Source of the DNA: Desulfobacter latus
Lineage (GTDB): Bacteria; Desulfobacterota; Desulfobacteria; Desulfobacterales; Desulfobacteraceae
DNA: 64,000 nt
Reading direction: 5' to 3'
Assembly (NCBI RefSeq): GCF_013389365.1
Contig: NZ_JACADJ010000008.1
Span: 1 to 64,000, forward strand
Under the pieces are notes generated by a model. That model saw only the letters and a list, made by a program, of their open reading frames with translations. It searched no databases and was not told the origin of the DNA. Both the position numbers and the translations under genes were made by a program. Positions 52,964 through 61,298 of this stretch are shown here, one piece after another; within the stretch, counting starts at the first letter, position 1; each line of letters starts with the position of its first letter.

Positions 52964-55456
52964 CTACCTCCCTTTAAATTCCAAATTCAATTTTGTTTGC
53001 ATTTCAGAAATTAACGAATACACTTTCTTTAAAGTCGATTTTTCAATCTCGGTTAAATTTTTAATATTGATCGTATTATCAGGCTTTCTGAATTCTTTTA
53101 ATGCATTGGTTTGGGTACCGAAACGCAATACCATTAAAAAATTGTATGCTTGTTTCAATTCCTCATACATGGATTTTTGAATCACGTTTTCATTTAATAA
53201 TTGTTCCAGTCGCTGCAACGTATTGGTTTCAGATAATTTATGTTGCAGTGCAAAAACCTTAATAAACGTAATAACCGGAAGAAGTATTTTTTTAATATCG
53301 AATGTTTCGTTATCACCACTGGCAATATTTCCAAAAATGTTTAACGGAGACCTGTACTGAATAACCGTTTGGGCAAGGTGATAAACAAAAACGGCTTTTT
53401 TATCAATAAGCAAGTTTATATGTTTTCTTAGTTCGTCTGTGAAAAAATTATCGCCGTAAATACACCTGAAATCAAAAAAAACGCTGGTGTCTATTATGTT
53501 TTGGGGTTCAGGGGTATTAATCCAGCTTGTAAATTGCTTTTTCCAATCCGATAAGGTTAACGTGTACTTTGGATTTTTAGCCATGATGTTACCTATACAT
53601 AATTCATATCCAACATGGGCCAGGTGATTGTTTACAGTTTCAGCAAATTTCAAGAAGTAGTTTTTAATTTTTGGGACATTATTTTTCCCCACATCTTCAA
53701 AAATAATGGCATTGTCCTGGTCGGTGGCAATGGTTTGTTCTTTTCTTCCTTCACTGCCCAATGCAACAAAAGCAAATCTGCATGGCGGTTCTCCGTGGTC
53801 TTCCAAAGCAAACGTTATTATACGATTTGTCATTGCATCGGATACTGATGTAATAATATGGGTTATTAATTCAGTTTTATTACCACTTTCCAATAATGCA
53901 TTAACAAGAACCGGTATCTTGTCATAGATCTTTTTAAGTTCATTAACATCTTCGGCATATTCAATTTCCCTGAGCATGTAGCTTAATGAATTATGCTGGA
54001 TTTCAAGTATATCTTCATTGCTGAGGACACCGATAATTTCATTTTTATCGTTTTTTACAGCCAGGTGGCTGATATTTTGTTTCCTGAATTCCAAAACAAC
54101 CTGGTAAAGTAAGGCAGTATTTGAAATACAAATAATTGGAGCGGTCATCACATCTACAAGCAGGGAGTTCCCATCTTTATTTTTTGCCAACACTCTTTTA
54201 CGCAGATCACTATCGTTAACAACGCCAAGCATTTTATCATTATCGGCAATAAAAATGAGGTTCATCTTTTTCCGGTCCATTAATGAGGCAGCTTCAGCCA
54301 CAGTTGTTTGCAGGTTGCTTTTTACAATCGGTTTTACAAATTGAGAAATTGGCTGGTTCATTAATATCAGCGAGCTTTGGAGTTCGCTGCTTAAGTTCTG
54401 GACGATTTTTTCTGTTTGTTTTTTTCGTGATATATCTTTTGTGACCACAACATATGCTTCCTGTTCTTCAAAAAAAATCCTTGTTACCGAGATCACAACA
54501 TCATGAAATACAAGTTCACCTTGTTTTATCTGAGTTTCAATAGAAATAGATTTGTTGGTTTTTTCGCAAGACCATAAAACTTCGTCCCAGCTGATGCTGA
54601 AAATGTCTTCAAATTTAGACGCAACAAGTTCTTTATGTGTTTTTCCGGTTAGCTGTTCAAACATGTGATTGGAAAAAATGATCCTGCTGTCTTTGATCAT
54701 AATTGTTCCTTCGGATGAAGCTTCGACCAGTGTTTTGTATTTTTGCCTTGATTGTAACAGGTCCTCTTCGGCCTTTTTTCGACTGATTTCAATTTTAAGG
54801 CTTTGCCTGATTATAAAAGCAAGGATAAGCATAATTATAGCTGATATTAATAGTGAAATCCTTGTTAACCTTGCTTTTAAAGCACCTATTTCAGCTTGTA
54901 CATCATCCAGATAAATACCGGTTCCGATGATCCATCCCCAGTTTTTAAATCCTTTTACGTATGATAATTTTGGAACAATTTGAGTAGAATCGTCTTTCCA
55001 TTGCCACATGTAGTTGATAAACCCTTCGTCCTTTGTTCTTACGACTTTGACTGCTTCAATAAACAACCGAACCCCTTGGGGATCTTTATAGTCATCCAGC
55101 ATTGAATTATTCAGTTCGGGACGATAGGGATGCATAATCATTACTGGTTTCATATCAGTAATCCAGAAATAATCTTTTCCCTCGGCACCATACCGCATGT
55201 TTCCAATTTTTTTTGCAGCAAGACGTTGTGCTTCCTCAATCGTAATTAAAGCGTTCTTATATTCATCGTCATATTCTTTTATTAAACTCCATGCAGTGTT
55301 GGTCAGCTCCCTGATCATTTCCTTTTTTTTATTCATCATATTTTTTTCAAATGATGGGATGAGAATCAAATACATCGAAATGATAAAAAGCGAAATGGTA
55401 AGTATCGACGGGACGATAATAGAGAAAAAGAATTTTCTTATGATTTTATTTGACAT
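52964..55456 (-). CDS. Cache–PAS–CBS–DUF294 sensor nucleotidyltransferase (3)
   Basis: An 830-residue protein with the same order as paralog 1: TM (about 10-33), Cache (YFWITDMKPVMIMHPYRPEL ... WGWIIGTGIYLDDV), TM (about 208-228), PAS (about 250-365) and a CBS pair (GVVNDSDLRKRV ... IIGVLSNEDI). The nucleotidyltransferase has GSEGRKEQT...DQDNAIIF, followed by the helical C-terminal domain. It converges with paralog 2, with 17 bases between stops. AT-rich codon use compared with metabolic genes in the window suggests a separate origin. Confidence 0.87.
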   Translation of the reverse strand: MSNKIIRKFFFSIIVPSILTISLFIISMYLILIPSFEKNMMNKKKEMIRELTNTAWSLIKEYDDEYKNALITIEEAQRLAAKKIGNMRYGAEGKDYFWITDMKPVMIMHPYRPELNNSMLDDYKDPQGVRLFIEAVKVVRTKDEGFINYMWQWKDDSTQIVPKLSYVKGFKNWGWIIGTGIYLDDVQAEIGALKARLTRISLLISAIIMLILAFIIRQSLKIEISRKKAEEDLLQSRQKYKTLVEASSEGTIMIKDSRIIFSNHMFEQLTGKTHKELVASKFEDIFSISWDEVLWSCEKTNKSISIETQIKQGELVFHDVVISVTRIFFEEQEAYVVVTKDISRKKQTEKIVQNLSSELQSSLILMNQPISQFVKPIVKSNLQTTVAEAASLMDRKKMNLIFIADNDKMLGVVNDSDLRKRVLAKNKDGNSLLVDVMTAPIICISNTALLYQVVLEFRKQNISHLAVKNDKNEIIGVLSNEDILEIQHNSLSYMLREIEYAEDVNELKKIYDKIPVLVNALLESGNKTELITHIITSVSDAMTNRIITFALEDHGEPPCRFAFVALGSEGRKEQTIATDQDNAIIFEDVGKNNVPKIKNYFLKFAETVNNHLAHVGYELCIGNIMAKNPKYTLTLSDWKKQFTSWINTPEPQNIIDTSVFFDFRCIYGDNFFTDELRKHINLLIDKKAVFVYHLAQTVIQYRSPLNIFGNIASGDNETFDIKKILLPVITFIKVFALQHKLSETNTLQRLEQLLNENVIQKSMYEELKQAYNFLMVLRFGTQTNALKEFRKPDNTINIKNLTEIEKSTLKKVYSLISEMQTKLNLEFKGR

Positions 55457-55636
55457 AGCGTGTTTATTCTTCAGTTAAAGGTTAAAATCCCGCAATTCGA
55501 TTGCAGATATTTTAAGTTTCCATATATTTAAGGACTCAGAAAAGAATAAATTTCCTTGTAATTTTTAAAACTATATATTTTACATACCATAGAGGTTTAT
55601 TTAAGGAAAGGATAGAAATTTCCTTTTTTAATGTGC

Positions 55637-55758
55637 TATTTTTGGCATCCTTCATATCACCCCCAAAGTACTTTACACTTTTTTGGGGAATGATTGCTAA
55701 AAAATAGGGTGCTTGCTCCAAAAAGTGTAAACTGGTAAATGAAGGATGCCCTATTTTT
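55637..55758. repeat. MITE-like inverted-repeat element, about 120 bp
   Basis: The left arm runs TATTTTTGGCATCCTTCATA to CTTTACACTTTTTTGG (55637-55685). It is complementary to the right arm CCAAAAAGTGTAAACTGGTA to AATGAAGGATGCCCTATTTT (55718-55758), with a few mismatches and small loops. No coding sequence lies inside. It occupies the promoter region between two divergent nucleotidyltransferase genes. Confidence 0.75.
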
Positions 55759-55806
55759 TAATCTGATCAAGACTTTTAATAATATTTTTTTAAAGGACAA
55801 AAAAGA

Positions 55807-57291
55807 ATGCTTGATAAAACATATTCAAATCTAATTGCAGAAAAAAGAAGTGATAAAGAACAGTCTCTACAGTTTTTTAGTAATTCCATATCAAGCGTGA
55901 TAAGACGAAACGTACTTTTCTGCAGTGCAACCAATTCTATAAAAGATGCTGCAATTCTGATGAAACAGCACAGATGCGGTTCTATTCTAATAAAACAGGA
56001 AGGCAGATTTATAGGTATAACGACAGATCAGGATTTTAGAAATAAAGTTGTGGCTGGTGAATTAAAAATTTCAAATCCTATTTCTGATATAATGTCTTCT
56101 CCTTTAATAAGCATACAAGAGCATTCAAGTATATTTGAAGCATTCATAAAAATATTGAAAGCAGGCGTAAAACATTTAGCCGTAGTAAATAATGAGAATG
56201 ATGCAATAGGCGTAATTTCAAATAGCGATTTGATAAATGCGCAAGGCAAACTGCCCTTTTTATTTATCAAAGAAATAAATAAGGCGGTATCTTATAAAGA
56301 AATATCAAAGAAACAAAAACAGCTTCCCCAAAGCATATCGACCTTAATAAATGAAGGTGCAAAAGCTCAGAATATAAATAACTTTGTTACTGCAATAACA
56401 GATGCGATTTTAGAAAAGCTGATAAATTTTGCGATAGCCGAAATTGGCCCACCTCCGGTCAAGTTTGCTTTTATGGTTATGGGAAGCGAAGGGAGAAAAG
56501 AACAGACGCTTAAAACAGATCAGGATAATGCTATTATTTTTGAGGATGTAAATGAGGCGGAACCGGCATCTGTAAATGCATATTTTTTAACGTTAGGCGA
56601 ACATGTATGTAATATGCTTGATAAAACAGGATATGACTTTTGTAAAGGTGATATAATGGCAAAAAATCCAAAATGGTGTCAACCTGTTTCTGTATGGAAA
56701 AAGTATTTTAAAGAATGGATTTATAACGCAAGTCCTGAGGCGCTTCTCCAGATAAGCATTTTTTTTGATTTTCGACTTGGATATGGGGATAGTCGTTTAG
56801 TAAATGAGCTTAGAGAATACCTTTTTGATATTTTGGGCAATGGGAAAGGGTTCTTCAAATATATGGCTGCAAATACAACTCACTTTAGATTGCCCATAGG
56901 ATTTTTTGGTAATTTTATTGTTGAATCTAAAGGTAAATATAAAAATACGTTTGATATTAAAAAACCGATGATGCTTGTGGTGGATTTTGCAAGAATATAT
57001 GCGCTTCAAAATAAAATATCTGCTACAAATACCATGGAAAGATTAGCGTTGTTATATAAAAAAAATGTTATCAGCGAATCCGATTATAATGATATAAGCC
57101 ATTCTTATAGCTATATGATGAATTTAAGATTTATAAATCAAATAGATGCAATCCTCAATAAAGGTGGAGAACCTAATAATAATATTAATCCTAAAAAGCT
57201 GTCAAGAATAGAGCAGCAGATATTAAAAGAAATATTTAAAAAAATAGAAACAAGGACAAAACTTCAACAGGATTTTTTTGGCGTAATATGA
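55807..57291 (+). CDS. CBS–DUF294 cytosolic nucleotidyltransferase (4)
   Basis: A 494-residue protein lacking membrane and Cache parts. A CBS pair occupies about residues 30-155 (MKQHRCGSILIKQEGRFIGI; HLAVVNNENDAIGVISNSDL). The nucleotidyltransferase domain has GSEGRKEQT...DQDNAIIF near residue 230, and the DUF294 C-terminal domain follows. AAAGGA precedes the ATG. This is the form usually seen beside acetate symporters and a DEDDh exonuclease in other Proteobacteria, and an exonuclease gene converges on it here. Its substrate (protein or nucleotide) is unknown; homology to GlnD/GlnE suggests protein modification. Confidence 0.9.
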   Translation: MLDKTYSNLIAEKRSDKEQSLQFFSNSISSVIRRNVLFCSATNSIKDAAILMKQHRCGSILIKQEGRFIGITTDQDFRNKVVAGELKISNPISDIMSSPLISIQEHSSIFEAFIKILKAGVKHLAVVNNENDAIGVISNSDLINAQGKLPFLFIKEINKAVSYKEISKKQKQLPQSISTLINEGAKAQNINNFVTAITDAILEKLINFAIAEIGPPPVKFAFMVMGSEGRKEQTLKTDQDNAIIFEDVNEAEPASVNAYFLTLGEHVCNMLDKTGYDFCKGDIMAKNPKWCQPVSVWKKYFKEWIYNASPEALLQISIFFDFRLGYGDSRLVNELREYLFDILGNGKGFFKYMAANTTHFRLPIGFFGNFIVESKGKYKNTFDIKKPMMLVVDFARIYALQNKISATNTMERLALLYKKNVISESDYNDISHSYSYMMNLRFINQIDAILNKGGEPNNNINPKKLSRIEQQILKEIFKKIETRTKLQQDFFGVI

Positions 57292-57353
57292 TTGGAAAAT
57301 TTTTCGTTTTTTGCCAAGCGTCAAATTAAAGTCACTATTTTTTTTCCGCATCC

Positions 57354-59399
57354 CTAATATTTCAGTTTTGAGTATAAAGTGTTTTTGGAGGCCTTGAGCG
57401 CGTCATTTAACGTGTGAATACCTTTTTTCGATAGAAGCGGAATAAGCTTAAGAAAAATCTCGGCCGTTGCCGAGGCATCCCCCATAGCCGTGTGGCGTCC
57501 CACAATATCGACGCCGGCAAAGCTTGCGATAGCCGCCATATTATGTCTTTCGTGCATAGGATAAACGATTAAGGCAAGCAGGAGGGTATCTAAAACCGGG
57601 TTATCAAATTTTATTCCGGTTTCAACCGCTTTCATAGAAAACATCTTCATATCAAATGCCGCATTATGCGCCACCAAAACCGTATCTTCGGAAAATCTAT
57701 AAAAAAGCGGCAGAATTTCTTTTATATCCGGCTTTCCCTTAACCATCTCATCATTTATACCGTGAAATTTTTCAGATTCAAGCGGAATATTCATTTTGGG
57801 GTCTATAATCTGGTCGAATTTTTCTCCACATAAAATCCTGCCGTTTACGACTCTGACCGCGCCTATGGAAATTATCTCGTCATTTCCGGTATCCAGACCG
57901 GTCGTTTCCGTATCGAAAACCGTATAAACGATATCTTTTAAACGCATTTGATTGAATTTGGAATCGATTTTCCGTTTTTTAAAAAGATCGAAATCGAAAA
58001 AATCCGGCCGATCGTACGAATCTCTTGAAATCACTATGTTGCGCACGTCCTCCGGCTCTTTCATCTCTGCAAGCGGTATCAGAATTTTTATCCTTTGTTC
58101 ACTTTTTTCATTAGAACTTAAATGGATTTGCGCCTCATGATATTTCAAAAAATCTTTCAGCGTTAGAGAAAGATTGTCATCTTTAAAAATATCCAAATTT
58201 TTTTCAGCATCCGGAATATGAAAACAAATCGCCAGAAACGGTTCCTCTTTAAAAAGCGTGCATTTAAACGTTGTTTTTAACGTCTTATTTTTCAAAATGG
58301 TCAGAATAGATAAAAACGCATAAATAAAAGAGTATGTTTCGATCCTTATCCAGTTTATATGAGCTGGGAACTCAGGCATTAAAGATATGTTAAGTTTTTC
58401 TCGGGCTTTTTTCCGGACAGTCGTTATTATGTCTCTGTCTGAAACTACCAGAAACGGCAAGCGCTCTTTTATCTTTTCGATATAATCTTTTTCGAAATTT
58501 TTTAAATTTTCTTCTATGAAGGCGATCTCCGGCGTTTGCAGGTTCTCTTTTTTTATCTTATCAGAACAAGAAAAAATTTCGTTTGCAGTGCATTTGAAAA
58601 TGTTGTCGATTTTCGCGTAAAGCTCAAAGTCTTTTCCTATGTTATAAAAAACAACGATAAATCCGGCAAAATTGTCACGCTGATCCGTTATCGGCGAGAT
58701 ATCTGCCTGTATCAAAACATTCCCGGGGCTTAAGGTTATGAAAGAAGAAGATGCCGCTGCATGCTTTTTACACTTTTTCACGTTTATTTCATAAAGCGCA
58801 TTCATTATTATATCTTTATCGATAATATCGAAAATAGATCTGCCGATTCCAATAATATGGTTTTGAGCCTCTATGATTTTGGCTTTTTTGTTAAAAAGAT
58901 TTATCTTTCCTTCTATGTTGCAGGCGATTATCCCTTGCGGAAGCTCGTCGAAAAGTGATGCGAGCATATTCTTCTCTATTTCGAGCTCGGCTCTTTTTCT
59001 GTTTATCTCTTCTTGTGTATTTTTCTGCAGCGTTTCGTAATGATCCGCAAAGAGATTTATGGCTTTGGCGATAGTTAAAATCTCTTTGCCGCCGTCAATA
59101 TTTATCCGGTGGGAAGAATTAACTTTCAAAATTACGGAGATTTCATCAGGAATTTTTGTCAAAGGAATAAAAAAATTATTCAAAACGACGTGAATCATGT
59201 AAGCGACGATCTCAAAAAATAAAAAGAAACTGATAAAAAAGTAGACAGCGTTTTGTTTTATTATTTCAAATAAAAAATCCTGGTTCATGGGGGTGAGCCT
59301 GCCCCAGAAAATCGCCATCATAGCAAAAAAGAAAATAAATGTGAGCAGAACTGAGATTCCTGTAAACCATAAAAATTTGTTTTTTTTCTTTAACGGCAT
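57354..59399 (-). CDS. Membrane-bound PAS–DEDDh 3'-5' exonuclease
   Basis: A 681-residue protein. Two N-terminal membrane helices (FTGISVLLTFIFFFAMMAIF and AVYFFISFFLFFEIVAYMI) are followed by a HAMP-like linker, a coiled coil and a PAS domain (about 140-265; LFDELPQGIIACNIEGKINL). A region of about 200 residues lacks a clear family. The C-terminal exonuclease (about 495-660) has VFDTETTGLD, AHNAAFDMKM and GRHTAMGDASAT, supplying the four acidic residues and His of DEDDh enzymes. It is of the DnaQ/PolC-epsilon type, but membrane-anchored and sensory. It converges with the CBS–DUF294 gene. Confidence 0.88.
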   Translation of the reverse strand: MPLKKKNKFLWFTGISVLLTFIFFFAMMAIFWGRLTPMNQDFLFEIIKQNAVYFFISFFLFFEIVAYMIHVVLNNFFIPLTKIPDEISVILKVNSSHRINIDGGKEILTIAKAINLFADHYETLQKNTQEEINRKRAELEIEKNMLASLFDELPQGIIACNIEGKINLFNKKAKIIEAQNHIIGIGRSIFDIIDKDIIMNALYEINVKKCKKHAAASSSFITLSPGNVLIQADISPITDQRDNFAGFIVVFYNIGKDFELYAKIDNIFKCTANEIFSCSDKIKKENLQTPEIAFIEENLKNFEKDYIEKIKERLPFLVVSDRDIITTVRKKAREKLNISLMPEFPAHINWIRIETYSFIYAFLSILTILKNKTLKTTFKCTLFKEEPFLAICFHIPDAEKNLDIFKDDNLSLTLKDFLKYHEAQIHLSSNEKSEQRIKILIPLAEMKEPEDVRNIVISRDSYDRPDFFDFDLFKKRKIDSKFNQMRLKDIVYTVFDTETTGLDTGNDEIISIGAVRVVNGRILCGEKFDQIIDPKMNIPLESEKFHGINDEMVKGKPDIKEILPLFYRFSEDTVLVAHNAAFDMKMFSMKAVETGIKFDNPVLDTLLLALIVYPMHERHNMAAIASFAGVDIVGRHTAMGDASATAEIFLKLIPLLSKKGIHTLNDALKASKNTLYSKLKY

Positions 59400-59458
59400 T
59401 TGTTGTATTCACATCTATGACGTTTAAAAACGCGCCATCTTGAGGGAAACGTACTCTG

Positions 59459-59500
59459 AAACTTGATGATCAAATTTTCATCAATTTGCCCAACTTGAGA
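59459..59500. repeat. Dispersed repeat with TTGATGATCAA palindrome
   Basis: ACTTGATGATCAAATTTTCA to TCAATTTGCCCAACTTGAG matches 40110-40140 in reverse with about 80% identity. The palindromic core occurs, with changes, near 2028, 9124, 22525 and 43380. Confidence 0.55.
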
Positions 59501-59607
59501 AATACAGGAAATATATGGCGCAAATAAGCAGTTTATCAACGCTTAATAAACGCTGATAAAGGCATCAAAAATAAAGGATTGAAATTTTTGGGTTAAAAAA
59601 ATCGAAC

Positions 59608-60423
59608 TCACTGATCTGAAACGTCAGGATCGTCCGGTTTGTAATCAATGATCGCTTGAACTTCGTTGGATGGTTCTTCTAACAAAAGCGGCTGATCGGC
59701 ATGGGAATGGTATTCCAGACTGAGACGATGTTTTTCGACTTCAATATGACTTTCAATGCTTTTTCTGGCAAGTAGATAGCGCAGATAAATAATCCAAAGA
59801 CCGACACCGAAAAAGATGGCGACCAGCACGATAACGATCCATTGGTACCGAATGAAAAAATCAACCCCGATGTGTCCCAGATAGGTGATCATGTTGGGGA
59901 TAATCCAATATAAAATCCCTCCAATGAACACCAAAAAGCCGATATTGAAAATGTTCATACGGCTGATACGGTTCAACGTCGATTCCAGTTTGTTTTCTGC
60001 AATGTCGGATTCATTCACAGGACCGGAACTACCGTCAGCCACCTTCTCACCATGAAAAATGACCAGGTAAGCTTTGACGACAAATGCAAAAAGCATCATA
60101 ACGCCAATGGGAATGCAGATGGCCGCCACAAACCAGGCCCTGAAAGGAAACGGTGCTTCGTGCGTATTGAGTCGCACGGTGTATTTTTCAAGGGGACCAA
60201 ACACCTTTTCGAAGTGATGTTTGTTGAAGTCGCTTAGATTATCTCCACTGGTTTCATGTATGACATTGCCCTGGTTATCAAGCACCTGGAGGACGGATTG
60301 TTTGCCTGACTGCATAGCCGCCAGGGCAAAAATTTCAACTTCAAGCAGAAAAAGACCCACAACAATGATAAGAAAAAGGGTCTTATGTTCCTGCAATAGC
60401 TTTGTGATTGGAGATGATTTCAC
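59608..60423 (-). CDS. Multi-pass membrane protein of unknown function
   Basis: A 271-residue protein with four hydrophobic segments: FLIIVVGLFLLEVEIFALAA, a segment AWFVAAICIPIGVMMLFAFVV, FNIGFLVFIGGILYWIIPNM and IVIVLVAIFFGVGLWIIYL. The loop after the first helix (VLQVLDNQGNVIHETSGDN) is probably periplasmic. The C-terminal tail is soluble and acidic. No family recognised. It is on the same strand as sdhCAB, downstream of that operon's terminator, so it may be separate. Confidence 0.7.
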   Translation of the reverse strand: MKSSPITKLLQEHKTLFLIIVVGLFLLEVEIFALAAMQSGKQSVLQVLDNQGNVIHETSGDNLSDFNKHHFEKVFGPLEKYTVRLNTHEAPFPFRAWFVAAICIPIGVMMLFAFVVKAYLVIFHGEKVADGSSGPVNESDIAENKLESTLNRISRMNIFNIGFLVFIGGILYWIIPNMITYLGHIGVDFFIRYQWIVIVLVAIFFGVGLWIIYLRYLLARKSIESHIEVEKHRLSLEYHSHADQPLLLEEPSNEVQAIIDYKPDDPDVSDQ

Positions 60424-60482
60424 GGCATTATTTCTTAATACAGGCGATTGGCCGATTTATACAACAGTATTTTAAATTAAAA

Positions 60483-60506
60483 GGTGGGACAAGATTAAGC
60501 CCCACC
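60483..60506 (-). terminator. Terminator of sdhCAB
   Basis: GGTGGG (60483-60488) pairs with CCCACC (60501-60506). On the minus strand it is followed by TTTTAATTT. It is 25 bases after the sdhB stop. Confidence 0.78.
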
Positions 60507-60530
60507 CTGTAATATTTTCTTAACACAGCT

Positions 60531-61298
60531 TTACATCGCTGTAGAACAAACTCCTGCTGAAAGGAACTCTCTGTTCATACGAGCAATATTGGTTATTGAG
60601 ATGTTTTTAGGGCATGATGCTTCGCATTCTCTTTCGTTTGAGCAGTTGCCGAAGCCGCAAGCATCCATAGCTCTTACCATGCCTAATGCGCGCTTCGCCG
60701 CCTCAGGTCTACCCTGGGGAAGCAGCGCAAGATGGGAAATCTTAGCACTTACAAAAAGCATTGCAGAAGCATTCGGACATGCCGCAACGCAAGCGCCGCA
60801 CCCAATACATTCTGCTGCATTCATGGCAAGTTCACATGTTTCGTAAGTAACCGGAAAAATATTTGCGTCGGGAGCGCCACCGGCTTTAGCAGTGATATAA
60901 CCGCCGGCCTGGATGATCTTATCAAAGGCGCTTCTATCCACAACAAGATCTTTTACGACCTTAAATGCTTTGGCTCTGAAAGGTTCAATAAATACGGTAT
61001 CGCCATCTTTGAAGCGTCGCATGTGAAGCTGACAAAGGGTCGTACCTTTCTCTTCTCCATGCGCATAACCGTTTACAACCTGTCCGCACATTCCGCAAAT
61101 TCCCTCGCGACAGTCATGATCAAAGGCAATGGGCTCTATGCCCTTAATTGTAAGATCATCATTCACGATATCAAGCATTTCCAGAAAAGAGGCATCCGTA
61201 GAAATATTTTTTGCTTGATAGGTCTCAATTTTGCCTTTTTTCTCACCCTGTTTCTGGCGCCAGACCTTTAGTGTTAGATTGATAAATTTTTCTTCCAT
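60531..61298 (-). CDS. sdhB: Succinate dehydrogenase/fumarate reductase iron-sulfur subunit
   Basis: A 255-residue protein carrying the three clusters of the enzyme. The [2Fe-2S] site is [10 protein letters not shown] with a later C in TTLCQLH. The [4Fe-4S] site is [15 protein letters not shown]. The [3Fe-4S] site uses the last Cys groups CGFGNCSNE and CEASCPKN. It relays electrons between SdhA and the haem subunit at the membrane. The ATG at 61298 overlaps the sdhA stop (TGATG); AAAGGAG lies upstream. Direction of catalysis (succinate oxidation or fumarate reduction) cannot be told. Confidence 0.95.
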   Translation of the reverse strand: MEEKFINLTLKVWRQKQGEKKGKIETYQAKNISTDASFLEMLDIVNDDLTIKGIEPIAFDHDCREGICGMCGQVVNGYAHGEEKGTTLCQLHMRRFKDGDTVFIEPFRAKAFKVVKDLVVDRSAFDKIIQAGGYITAKAGGAPDANIFPVTYETCELAMNAAECIGCGACVAACPNASAMLFVSAKISHLALLPQGRPEAAKRALGMVRAMDACGFGNCSNERECEASCPKNISITNIARMNREFLSAGVCSTAM

